Positions 33,443 through 42,700 of a stretch of 64,000 nt of DNA are shown here, piece after piece. Source of the stretch: Leifsonia sp. 466MF. Lineage in GTDB: Bacteria; Actinomycetota; Actinomycetes; Actinomycetales; Microbacteriaceae. The position numbers were made by a program, and so were the translations under genes. Where the stretch lies: positions 2,542,001 through 2,606,000 of the forward strand of contig NZ_LT629696.1 in assembly GCF_900100265.1 (NCBI RefSeq). Direction: 5' to 3'. Position 1 is the stretch's first letter. Each line of letters begins with the position of its first letter. The notes beneath the pieces were generated by a model, which saw only the letters and a list, made by a program, of their open reading frames with translations, was not told the DNA's origin and did no database searches.

Positions 33443-34396
33443 ATGTTCTCTTTGCCGGACTCCTGGGTGTGGGACTTCTGGTTGGCCGACGACGGCGAGC
33501 GGCACCACCTGTTCTTCCTCTACGCATCGCGCGCGTTGAAAGATCCCGAAGCCCGCCACTATCGGGCGTCCATCGGGCATGCGGTGTCCACTGACCTGAC
33601 CGACTGGACCCGTGTGGAGGACGCCCTGGTGCGATCGGACGCACCCGCGTTCGACGACCTCGCCACGTGGACGGGCTCCATCGTCTGCGGCGACGACGGC
33701 CTCTGGCGCATGTTCTACACCGGGTCGACGCTCGCACCGGATGGGGTGAAGAACATCCAGTCGATCGGCGTCGCCACCTCGGAAGACCTGTACGGCTGGA
33801 CGAAATCGGCCGCGAACCCGATTCTGACCGCCGACCCGCGATGGTACGAGACCCTCTCCCCCGACTGGCACGACGAAGCGTTCCGCGACCCCTGGGTGTT
33901 CCGGGATCCCGCCGGCGAAGGGTGGCACATGCTGATCACCGCGCGCGCGAAGACCGGCGACCCGTTCAGCCGAGGGGTCGTGGGACACGCGACCTCCACG
34001 GACCTGGACCGCTGGGTTCTGCAGCCTCCACTCACCTCCCCCGTCGACCACGGTTTCGGGCAGCTCGAGGTCACTCAGACCGAGTCGGTGGAGGGTCAGT
34101 CGGTGCTGATCTTCTCGTGTCTGGCGGAACACGCGAGCGCCGCGCGTCGCGAGCACACCGGCGGCGTGTGGGCTGCGCCGGCCGGCGGACTCGTCGGCCC
34201 ATACGACATCGATGCCGCCTATCCGATCACGGATGCGAGCCTGTACAGCGGCCGTCTCGCCCGCCGCCGAGACGGCTCGTGGGCGATGCTCGCTTTCCGC
34301 CTCACGGGAGAGGACACACCCTTCGTGGGCGAGATCACCGATCCCCTGCCGGTGGCGTGGGACGGCGGCCGGCTGGTGGTGGCGACGGGACTCTAG
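33443..34396 (+). CDS. GH32/GH68-clan five-bladed propeller hydrolase
   Basis: 317 aa, single propeller domain with no sandwich domain and no signal peptide. Motifs: a nucleophile-like Asp11 in SWVWDFWLADDG, WTGSIV near residue 77, RDP at 148-150 in FRDPWVF, and a likely acid/base Glu209 in GQLEVTQ. This order matches the furanosidase clan GH-J (GH32/68). It is transcribed divergently from the other GH32-like gene, from the operator-controlled region between them. The two enzymes may act in sequence on an imported oligosaccharide. The absent C-terminal domain and altered N-terminal motif set it apart from typical beta-fructosidases. Confidence 0.75.
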   Translation: MFSLPDSWVWDFWLADDGERHHLFFLYASRALKDPEARHYRASIGHAVSTDLTDWTRVEDALVRSDAPAFDDLATWTGSIVCGDDGLWRMFYTGSTLAPDGVKNIQSIGVATSEDLYGWTKSAANPILTADPRWYETLSPDWHDEAFRDPWVFRDPAGEGWHMLITARAKTGDPFSRGVVGHATSTDLDRWVLQPPLTSPVDHGFGQLEVTQTESVEGQSVLIFSCLAEHASAARREHTGGVWAAPAGGLVGPYDIDAAYPITDASLYSGRLARRRDGSWAMLAFRLTGEDTPFVGEITDPLPVAWDGGRLVVATGL

Positions 34397-35589
34397 CGCT
34401 CGCCACTCGGTGCGAGAGTCGGCAGGTTGCGCTCTGCGACGAACAACACGATGAGTACGCCCACCACGCTCGCAAGCGCGACCAGTGGGGAGAGCATGCC
34501 GAGCACGGGCGCGAGAGCGACGAAGGCCGCGGCGATCGCGAGACGGACGACATTCCAGCGGCCGAGAAGGCGTCGAGCGAACGCTGCGGTCCCCGCGAGA
34601 TAACAGGCGACTCCCCCGCTGAGCGCGGCGGCGCCGAACAGTCCGAGGCCCTCGTTCGACTCGGCGTGTGCCATCGCGACCTCGAGGCCGAGCGCCGCGA
34701 GCACGATGCCGCCGACCAGGGCCAGGTGGAGGTAGGTGTACGCGTCGGTGGCAGCCCGGCCGCGGTCGACGGCGGGGACAGCCATGAGAGACCGCTCGGC
34801 GTCGCCGGCGAGCCGGGTGAAGTAGGCCCACCACAGAGCGATGCAGATCAGCATCGACAACACCACGCCGAGGAGGATGGCGAGGCTGATCGGCTCGGCT
34901 GATGCCCCTGTGCCGATTCCGAGAATGGACTCGCCGAGGGCGAGGATCACGATCAGTCCGTGTCGCTCCGTGAAGTGAGCGGTGGAGCGCACCGGCCAGG
35001 CGACGCCGACGCTGGTGCGGTAGGAGACGATCGGCTCGATCACGACCGCGGCGATGGTGCACCAGATCTGCCACGGGGCACCGAGCAGGGCTCCGGTGAC
35101 CAGCAGTCCTCCGGACGGAACGACGGAGAGAGTGACGGTGATCAGCGTGCGTCGGCGGAGCTCGGGGGCGGCGAGCCAGACGAAGACGATCGCGTGGGTG
35201 ATCCGAGCCACGAGGTAGGCGCCGACGAACACGAGGGGGCCGAACAGGCCGTCGGGCAGGTCGTCGTAGGCCTCCAGGACGACGATGCCCGCAACGAACA
35301 TCGCCGTCATGCCGATGATCATGGCCACGCGGACCACGCCTTGGTCGGCGTGGGCGATGTTCGAGAGCCACCCGTAGGCGGTCCAGGCCCACCACAGCAG
35401 GGCGAGGATGACCAGCGCCTGAAGGATGCCGAGGGCATCGTGCTGCTGCGCCATCAGGCGGCTGAGCTGAGTGAAGGCGAACACGAACGCGAGGTCGAAG
35501 AAGAGTTCGAGCGTGGTGACGCGGTCGCCCTCGCGACTGGTGACGGCTCTGATCAGCGGATCACCTGAACCCTGTTGGCGCCCTCTCAT
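34393..35589 (-). CDS. Low-temperature-requirement A (LtrA)-like membrane protein
   Basis: 398 aa, about eleven hydrophobic segments. The N-terminal motif VTTLELFFDLAFVFAFTQLS (residues ~24-43) is the LtrA family signature, and a later ERHGLIVILALGESILGIG is the second conserved block. The biochemical role of LtrA proteins is unknown; in Listeria the gene was tied to growth at low temperature. The ATG overlaps the stop of the upstream SDR gene by 4 bp, so it is the third gene of the SDR operon. The stop lies only 3 bp past the end of the convergent GH32 gene, and the two stop regions overlap. Confidence 0.87.
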   Translation of the reverse strand: MRGRQQGSGDPLIRAVTSREGDRVTTLELFFDLAFVFAFTQLSRLMAQQHDALGILQALVILALLWWAWTAYGWLSNIAHADQGVVRVAMIIGMTAMFVAGIVVLEAYDDLPDGLFGPLVFVGAYLVARITHAIVFVWLAAPELRRRTLITVTLSVVPSGGLLVTGALLGAPWQIWCTIAAVVIEPIVSYRTSVGVAWPVRSTAHFTERHGLIVILALGESILGIGTGASAEPISLAILLGVVLSMLICIALWWAYFTRLAGDAERSLMAVPAVDRGRAATDAYTYLHLALVGGIVLAALGLEVAMAHAESNEGLGLFGAAALSGGVACYLAGTAAFARRLLGRWNVVRLAIAAAFVALAPVLGMLSPLVALASVVGVLIVLFVAERNLPTLAPSGER

Positions 35590-36419
35590 GGCGTGGCCCG
35601 GACATCGCCGCGAACGACGAAAGGCGACAGCCGCTCCCGGAACACTGCGGCGAGCCGGGCGCGGTTGCCCGGATCGATGCTGTCGGCGCTGGGACGGACG
35701 ACGTGGCCGTTCTCGAGGTAGCTGCCCGACGGAACCGCTGCGCGGCTCGCAGCGAGCACCAGCTCCGCGCCGCGCGACGCAGGGCCGCCGATGCGACCCA
35801 TCATCGCGGCGCTGAGCGGGGTGTCGTTGAGCCCCGGGCACAGCGCGACGACATCGTGGGACGAGGCGGCCTCCTCCTCGGCGAGGAGCGACGACCACGT
35901 CACCATCGCCAGTTTCGCCCGCGCGTAGGCGGAGATCGGGGTGTAGTCGTGTTCCAGGTCGACGTCGTCGAAGTCGAAGTGCTCGACGCGGTGCGCCGAG
36001 GAGCCGACGTTGACGATCCGGGCGCCCTCGGCCAGTCGGGGGATGAGGAGGCGGGTGAACAGCGCCGGTGCGAGTGCGTTGACCTGCAACGTGCGCTCGA
36101 ATCCGTCGGGGGTGACGATCCGCTCCGGAGCTCCAGGAACACCCGCGTCGTTGATGAGCAGATCGATCGATCGTGCCACCGTGCCGACCCGCTCCGCTGC
36201 CGAGACGACGTCGGTGAGGCGGGTGAAGTCCGCCGAGACATAGTGGACCTCGGCGCTCCCCGCCCGGCGGATCCGTTCGAGGGCGGGAGCGGCATCCCGC
36301 TCCGATTCGATGCCGAGCGCGATCAGGGTAGTCGCCATGCCGGCGAGTCGGAGGGCGGTCGCCTCGCCGATGCCGCTGGTCGCCCCGGTGAGGACGACCG
36401 TCCCGAACCCGGCGCTCAC
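35586..36419 (-). CDS. SDR-family oxidoreductase
   Basis: 277 aa from the GTG at 36419 (overlapping the previous stop, GTGA). Classical SDR features: LTGATSGIGEA (NAD(P) motif), LINDAGV (usual NNAG altered to NDAG), NVGSSA with catalytic Ser, and YARAK as YxxxK. It resembles retinol-dehydrogenase-type or light-dependent-reductase-like SDRs. The substrate is unknown. It sits between another SDR and the LtrA-like gene with 4-bp overlaps on both sides. Confidence 0.85.
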   Translation of the reverse strand: MSAGFGTVVLTGATSGIGEATALRLAGMATTLIALGIESERDAAPALERIRRAGSAEVHYVSADFTRLTDVVSAAERVGTVARSIDLLINDAGVPGAPERIVTPDGFERTLQVNALAPALFTRLLIPRLAEGARIVNVGSSAHRVEHFDFDDVDLEHDYTPISAYARAKLAMVTWSSLLAEEEAASSHDVVALCPGLNDTPLSAAMMGRIGGPASRGAELVLAASRAAVPSGSYLENGHVVRPSADSIDPGNRARLAAVFRERLSPFVVRGDVRATP

Positions 36420-37195
36420 AGCGCGTACCCGCCGGTCGCCAGGATGTCTTCTCCCGTGATCCACGCCGAGTCGTCGGAGACGAGGAACGCGATGACCTTC
36501 CCGACATCGGCCGGCTCACCGATGCGGCCGAAGGCGGTCTTCGCTGCGAGCCCGTCGATCACCTCGGGGAAGCGCTCGAAGGCGTTGTCTCCGAGGCGCG
36601 TCCGGGTCGGGCCGGGGCTGATGGAGTTCACGCGGATCGACCGGCCGGCGAGTTCCTTGGCCAAGTACCGTGTCGCCGTGGTGAGACCGCCCTTCATCGC
36701 CGCGTACCCGGAGTAGCCGGGCTCGGTGTCGCCGGGGCGCACGGAGCTGCTGGAGGTGTTCACGATCGCGCCGCCGTCTTCGATCAGAGGCAGGAGGGCC
36801 TGGGTGAGGAAGTACGGGCCGCGCAGGAGCACCCGGTAGTACGCGTCGAACGCGTCTTCCGTCATCTCCTCGAAGCTCATCCCGCCGCCGAAACCGGCGT
36901 TGTTCACGAGGGCATGAATGCCATCCGCACCCCACTCGGTCCTCACCACGCGGGTGAGCGCGTTCGCGAAGTCGGGGAAGGTGTCCGTGCGGCTGATGTC
37001 GAGCGGCAGCGCGACCGCCGTGCCTCCGTTCTCCCGGATCTCCTCGACGGTCCTCTCAGCGCCCTCTGGGCGCACGTTGTAGGTGATGACGACGCCCATT
37101 CCGCGGGCGGCGATCTCAATGGCGGCGCCGCGCCCGATGCCGGAGCTCGCTCCGGTGATGACGACGATCTTCTGGTCGGATGTCTGTTCGCTCAT
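36416..37195 (-). CDS. SDR-family oxidoreductase (FabG-like)
   Basis: 259 aa. TGASSGIGRG binds the cofactor, VNNAGF follows, then the catalytic Ser in NTSSSSVR and YAAMKGG as YxxxK. ILATGGYAL at the C-terminus is the family end. It reduces or oxidises a ketone/alcohol with NAD(P)(H); substrate unknown. It starts the three-gene minus-strand operon, divergent from an AraC-type regulator with a 122-bp shared upstream region. Confidence 0.88.
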   Translation of the reverse strand: MSEQTSDQKIVVITGASSGIGRGAAIEIAARGMGVVITYNVRPEGAERTVEEIRENGGTAVALPLDISRTDTFPDFANALTRVVRTEWGADGIHALVNNAGFGGGMSFEEMTEDAFDAYYRVLLRGPYFLTQALLPLIEDGGAIVNTSSSSVRPGDTEPGYSGYAAMKGGLTTATRYLAKELAGRSIRVNSISPGPTRTRLGDNAFERFPEVIDGLAAKTAFGRIGEPADVGKVIAFLVSDDSAWITGEDILATGGYAL

Positions 37196-37260
37196 GCTTC
37201 AACACAACCGTCAGCCCCCTGCGGCGAGTTAGGGGAATCCCATCGACTCCTTGCACAAAA

Positions 37261-37276
37261 CTGTCATCTTCGACAG
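37261..37276. promoter_or_regulatory. Inverted repeat in the SDR/AraC divergent region
   Basis: CTGTC-ATCTTC-GACAG, 5-bp arms with a 6-nt centre, midway between the SDR and AraC starts. It is a possible regulator site, but the arms are short. Confidence 0.3.
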
Positions 37277-37317
37277 GAATGGATGCCTTCCTCGAGGGAT
37301 GATGTTTCACTTTTGCC

Positions 37318-38214
37318 ATGTCCTTCGATGAGTTCCGCGCCCTCGTGGCGCAACACGCCCCGGGTGGCGTCAGTTCGACGGCGATCCCCGGCGTGGTCGT
37401 GTCGCGGATGGACCACGGCGGTTCGCAGGACGAATCCACGACGGGCACGATCCTCGCCATCGTCGCGCAAGGCACCAAACGACTCTCGGTGGGAGGAACA
37501 GTCCACGACTACGGGGCCGGCCAATACCTGGTCGCCTCCGTGGACCTCCCGGTCTCCGGGCACTTCACCGACGCCACCCCCGAACATCCTGCGCTCGGAT
37601 TCGGTCTGGAGCTGCGCTCGGAGGTGATCGCCGAACTGATGCTGACTGCTTCGGCGGCAGAGTTCCCGCGGCCGTCGCGCGGGGAGTCATCCCCTCCGGC
37701 GATCGCCGTAGGGGAGACCTCGCCGCGGCTGCTGGACGCGACCATCCGCATGCTGCGACTGCTCGACCACCCCCGGGACATCCCGGTGCTCGCCCCCATG
37801 ATCGAGCGGGAGATCCTCTGGCTGATCATGTCGGGCGACCAGGGCGCGACCGTGCGACAGCTGGGACTCGCCGACAGCAGCCTCAGCCGCGTCCGCCACG
37901 TCGTTCGCTGGATACGGGAGCACTTCGCCGAGCCGCTCCGCGTCGACGAGCTCGCCGAACGCGCGAGGATGAGCCCCTCAGCATTTCACCGAGCGTTCCA
38001 CGCGGTCACCTCGATGAGCCCGATCCAGTACCAGAAGAGCATCCGTTTGCAGGAGGCGCGGCTGCGCCTGATCGCGAACCCGGGCGACATCGGAGCGACG
38101 GCCTACGCGGTCGGCTACGAGAGCCCGTCGCAGTTCAGCCGGGAGTACCGGCGCGAGTTCGGGGCCTCGCCCAGCGAGGACGCGGTCGCGCTGCGTGGGG
38201 TGGCGCGGGTGTGA
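37318..38214 (+). CDS. AraC-family transcriptional regulator
   Basis: 298 aa. An N-terminal cupin-like AraC_N domain (residues ~15-160; GTKRLSVGGTVHDYGAGQYLVASVDLPVSG lies in it, noted by GAGQYLVASVD) precedes two helix-turn-helices (residues ~200-290; LRVDELAERARMSPSAFHRAF and GATAYAVGYESPSQFSREYRREFGASP, each cited only in part). It is divergent from the two-SDR/LtrA operon and is probably its activator. AraC_N regulators of this kind often control SDR genes. Confidence 0.9.
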   Translation: MSFDEFRALVAQHAPGGVSSTAIPGVVVSRMDHGGSQDESTTGTILAIVAQGTKRLSVGGTVHDYGAGQYLVASVDLPVSGHFTDATPEHPALGFGLELRSEVIAELMLTASAAEFPRPSRGESSPPAIAVGETSPRLLDATIRMLRLLDHPRDIPVLAPMIEREILWLIMSGDQGATVRQLGLADSSLSRVRHVVRWIREHFAEPLRVDELAERARMSPSAFHRAFHAVTSMSPIQYQKSIRLQEARLRLIANPGDIGATAYAVGYESPSQFSREYRREFGASPSEDAVALRGVARV

Positions 38215-38374
38215 TCCTCTTCGGGATGATGTGGCGGGTCGCCAGGTGAACTCGGGAATCCTTTCGTCGCGTCACGATCGGGTGACGTCTACGTCTCATT
38301 AGCTGGAGGGCACCCGCTTGATCCGACCAACCTGACCGCATGCCGTGGGTGAGAATCGAAAGGCGGGAAGCCAC

Positions 38375-38641
38375 ATGAGCGCACGCGAACATTGGTTTCG
38401 GGTGGCGTTCGGCCAGCCTCGGATCGTGCACGCGGTTCTCTGGGGAATCCTGGGCGTGGGAGGCATCGCGCTCTGCGTCGATTACGCGCTACGGGGCGTT
38501 CCTCACTGGTGGGTGATGATCCTGGCTGCCACCTGGGCGTTGGCGGTCGCTGGGCTCTACCTCGTCGTCGCGCTGCGGGATCGGCGACGCCGGACGGGTG
38601 CCTATGGGCCGCCTCGTCCTCACCGGATGGGCGACGATTAG
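38375..38641 (+). CDS. Small two-helix membrane protein
   Basis: 88 aa from the ATG at 38375 with GGCGGGAAG upstream. Hydrophobic segments lie at about residues 19-40 and 45-67, followed by a basic tail (RDRRRRTGAYGPPRP). The family is unknown. It is the last chromosomal gene before the direct repeat and low-GC island. Confidence 0.6.
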   Translation: MSAREHWFRVAFGQPRIVHAVLWGILGVGGIALCVDYALRGVPHWWVMILAATWALAVAGLYLVVALRDRRRRTGAYGPPRPHRMGDD

Positions 38642-38686
38642 GTTGACTTGTGGGGATCGCTCCGCGTCCGGGGCGCCGTGCGCGAT

Positions 38687-38758
38687 CTGCGTCGGGCTGC
38701 GCCCCACCCGCTCCCCCAAACGCCGAGCCTCGCAGAGCGAGGCACGGCGCCCGGGGCC
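38687..38758. repeat. 72-bp imperfect direct repeat, left copy (island boundary)
   Basis: Begins CTGCGTCGGGCTGCGCCCCA and ends GGCGCCCGGGGCC. The first 21 and last 13 bases are identical to the copy at 44228-44299, with the middle diverged. In this copy the centre forms a perfect 7-bp hairpin (GCCTCGC AGA GCGAGGC). It may be an attachment-site remnant or a dispersed intergenic repeat. Confidence 0.75.
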
Positions 38759-38875
38759 GGCAGTCATGGAACCTCTTCCTTTGCTCCGTCGGCCCGGTTT
38801 TTTTCTCCGGCGTTTCATCTCGAGCGGTCAGCGTGCTGCGCGGGCCATCGGGTGCGATTGTGCGAACCTTCTCAT

Positions 38876-39718
38876 GTGAAGCCGGCAACTCTAACGCCAC
38901 TGCTCGACCTTTCCGAGTCCCCAGCGGGATCGCGCGTTTCATACTTCATTGGGGGAGCTAACCTGGCGGAACCTGCTCGCGAAGTCGCCGCCCAATTGAT
39001 TGCGGATGACGGGATGCGTGTGGCATGCGGCAACGCCCCCGTACTCGGCAGCTGGCGTGCGCGACGGGACGGTGGCGCACCACACCCTCCTGTGCGCAGG
39101 CAGGCCGTGGAGACGTATGCCTCCATCGCCTTCGGCCTACCCGGAGCTCCGCCAAATACCGACCACCTTCAGGGGCATGTGGCGGAGTTGATCTGGAATC
39201 GCGTACTCGGCGAACGCGAGACGTGCGTGGATGGTCGCCGACTAGTGAAGGCGCACTCAGTTAAGGCCGACCCAACCGAACCCGGTGGCGATGGGCTGGT
39301 CATCTACCGAGATTCGGACGGTGATTTGGTCTTCCGCCTGTGGGAGATCAAGAAGCACGCGGCAACTGCACGGATTTCGGCGACAATCAACCGGGCAAGT
39401 TCACAGTTGGAGGGGCGCGGTCACGAGTACCTCGCTAAGTTAGCCGCTCCCGAAACTCTCACCGCCGAAGGTGAGCTGCTCGACCTGTACGGCGAGATGG
39501 TGGAACTTTGGTTCGATCGAAGTGTCAGGGCTGGTGTCGGAGTTGCTGTCGGCACCACCAAGGACAACGCACCCCGAGACGGGCGAACTTTTAGGTCCAT
39601 CCGAACAAGGTTCCCCGCGTTCACATCAGCGACTCAGACCGAAGGACTGGTCGTGGCGCTGCCTGACTTTGCGGGTTTCGCCGACCGTGTGAAGGAGATC
39701 GTGTGGAGCGGGCTTTAG
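38876..39718 (+). CDS. HamA/AbpA-like PD-(D/E)xK nuclease (DUF1837-type candidate)
   Basis: 280 aa from the GTG at 38876; no clear ribosome-binding site is visible, so the start is uncertain. Residues 100-185 hold a plausible nuclease core: Glu104 in HVAELIW, Asp139 in GGDGLVIY, and Glu157-x-Lys159 in LWEIKKH, which is the order E...D...ExK of the PD-(D/E)xK fold. HamA of Hachiman and AbpA have this arrangement (GE, GSDG, E-x-K) and always accompany a helicase, as here. Codon usage is clearly lower in GC than the neighbours (many A/T third positions), implying transfer. The stop lies inside the helicase gene (16-bp overlap). A generic PD-(D/E)xK protein is the alternative. Confidence 0.6.
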   Translation: MKPATLTPLLDLSESPAGSRVSYFIGGANLAEPAREVAAQLIADDGMRVACGNAPVLGSWRARRDGGAPHPPVRRQAVETYASIAFGLPGAPPNTDHLQGHVAELIWNRVLGERETCVDGRRLVKAHSVKADPTEPGGDGLVIYRDSDGDLVFRLWEIKKHAATARISATINRASSQLEGRGHEYLAKLAAPETLTAEGELLDLYGEMVELWFDRSVRAGVGVAVGTTKDNAPRDGRTFRSIRTRFPAFTSATQTEGLVVALPDFAGFADRVKEIVWSGL

Positions 39719-42700
39719 ACGCAGCCATCCTCGCCGAGGCTTTGGGTCGAGCCCACAATGGCCTCCCATCAGCCGAAGAACTCCAGGAGATGCTCGCACA
39801 GGTCGAGATAGCGCTAGTGCTTCGGCGAGCCTCGATGGAGCCAAAGCTCATCGAAACGGCGTGGTATTTGCACGCCGTTGCGTCAGTAGAGGAAGCTCGC
39901 AACCTCTACTCCTTCGCTCAGCAGCGCCGTGCCTTTCAAGTAAGCGCCCACATTTTCGACCTAGCGTTGAGTGTTGCCGACGCTTCAGTGTACGAGCGCC
40001 AGAGTTGGGGCTTCGCCGCAGCGATTGGTTACCGCCGTGGCGGCTTGGACCCCAACGCAGCGGCTATCGCCCAGCGGTTCGGGGAAGATTTGTATCAAGT
40101 CGCCGACAATATGTCCGGCATAGAGCTGCTGCCAAGTCGGATAGGACTGGCCTTCCTCACCCTCAACGCCAGACGGTTGTTCCCTCTTCTGTCCGCATGG
40201 AGACGCCAGCTTGAGTTCCTCGCTGATGCATCCGACTTGGTTGATCTGAGCGTTACCTCGCTGGGCAGCCTGCAGTTCTTGATTCTCGGAGCCGAGGATC
40301 TCCTCTACTACTTCGCACGCGGTAATGCTGAACGTTACGAACGCGGCATGAACCTGTTGCGCCTCGCAGCATCGGACGACGTCAAGACCAACTCCCTGGA
40401 CGCTCGGTGGGTAGCCGCGCACCTTTTCGCCTTCGGTGAGGCAGCGCTACAAGGTTCCCTCTGGAACCCCTCGGTGTTGCCTGACTCGGCTGCGTCGATT
40501 GTAAGAAGCGCTTTCACCACGGGCGGCTCGCCTGTCTTCACTCTCTGGGAGCCGCAAAGAGAGCTACTCACGTCGAGTCCCAGTCCGTACGACCCGCAGA
40601 CAACGCGCATGGTCCTGGCCGTGCCTACCAGTGGTGGAAAGAGCCTGGTTGCTCAGATACTCGCTGTCGAGCAGCTAGCCAGAACCGGTAGAGGTGTCTG
40701 CTACGTCGTGCCAACACGCAGTCTCGCCCGAGAAGTTCGCGCCGGCATGTCGAAGAGGGTGCGGGTATTGCAGCGCGAAGTAAAAGCTGAACAGCCCGAT
40801 TACAACTCGTTGTGGGATCTAATCAACGCTATGGACGAGCCGTTCGGAGACGTCGAAGTCATGACGCCCGAGCGGCTGGCGCACCTTCTAAGGCACGATG
40901 CAGACGGGGTCTTACGAACATTCGGGATGTTCATCTTCGACGAGGCCCAACTCCTCGCAGAGCAGGGCCGCGGCTTCATCCTGGAGTCTGCCATCTCGCT
41001 CCTGCACGTCCTGACACAATCCACCGAACACAAGATCATGCTTATCTCGGCGGCTATGGGTAACAGCGGGGGGATTGCTCAATGGGTCGCCCAAAACCAG
41101 ACTCCCCTGGTCTTCCGTTCGGATTGGCGCGGTCCTCGACGACTGCACGCGATCTTCTCGACCGAGGCTGAATGGTCTACCACGAAGATAGAAAAGACCT
41201 CGGGGACCGTCTGGAAATACAGGCACATCACTGAGCTGAAGGGTGTCATTCGCGTGCGCCTGGCAAACGGACGTGTGGAACGGTTGGTAACTCAAGGCGA
41301 TACTGGATGGCGGCTCGTGCGCAAAGCCCGCGAGCTATCATCTCCGGCTGCGTCGTTCAGCACAGACGCCACGTCGACGAAGCAGTACGTCATCGCGGCG
41401 GAAATGATTGAGGCGTTGGGTCATGCTGGCTCGGTCCTAGTCGTGACATCGACGAAGGCTGATGCGCAACGTTTGGCACGTGAACTCGCCCGGCTGAACG
41501 GCCCCCAGGATGGCCTCGATGGGCTTGTAGAGTTCGTTCGCCAGGAACTGGGGGACGCGCATCCGCTAGTCGCTTGTTTGCGAAGTGGTGTTGGTTTTCA
41601 TCACGCTGGCCTGCCCGTGGAAGTTCTGGAGGCGCTCGAAACAGCAGTACGCGACGAGCGACTTGCATATCTAGCTTGCACCTCAACGCTTACAGACGGA
41701 GTCAACCTCCCCGTCCGAACGGTCGTGATTTACGACGCGCCATACCCTGGGCAGCCAGAGGAAAGCCGCTTCGCTGGCGCGCGACTCGTGAACGCCATCG
41801 GTAGAGCCGGTCGTGCGGGCATTGAGACCGAAGGCTGGATTGTCCTGATACGAACTCAATCCCCGTCGGATGACCATTTCGACGAGTTGAACCCTACGGC
41901 CGATCGGCTGGAGGTGCGGTCTTCTCTCCTAGTCGACTCGTCTCTGGCCGCGCTCGCGGCCGCGGAGACGAGACTTAGCGCCGACGCCGACGCCATCTTC
42001 AGTGAACAAGATGTTGCCGCAGACTTCATCAGCTTCATTTGGACGACGCTAAGCGTCGTCGAGCGGCGTGCTCTGGATCCGGCCTCTTTGGACATTTCGA
42101 ATATTGTGGCGGAGACCCTAGCTGGGAATCAGGCCGACCCCGCGCAATTACAGTTGCTTCAAAATTCAGCTCGAGCGGTTCAGCGGCGCTACATCACCGC
42201 GCCGGCAGCGGCACGGCTTAGATGGGCACAACCCGGAACATCAATCGGGTCGGCTCGGATCCTCGACCAAATCGCGGAGTCCGTGGCCCGCGAACTCTCC
42301 CGAGATACGATTGTCGTTGGAAGCCCAGGGAGAGCCGTTGACTACCTCTCCGACGTCATTCGGGATCTGTATAGCTTGCAGGAAGCCCCCCCGTGGAAGT
42401 TCAAGCCGACCTCGCGCTCACCTCGCGACATCGATGTTGACCCGGTCGCAATGTTGGGCGCCTGGATCGATGGGGCGAGCTTGCCATCAATCGCCAGCAG
42501 GTTCTTGAAGGAGGTGGAAGACGACGAGTTTCGCTCTGAGCAGGTCGTCGGTGCTGTATCGCAACATTTCGAGCACTACTTAGCTTGGCTACTGGGAGCG
42601 CTCGTCGAACTGGTCAACAGCCGCCTCGAGGAATTGGGCTCGGAGAACTTGATATGCCCAGAGTTGGGCTCATTCGTCCGATTCGGGGTCTCGAACGAGG

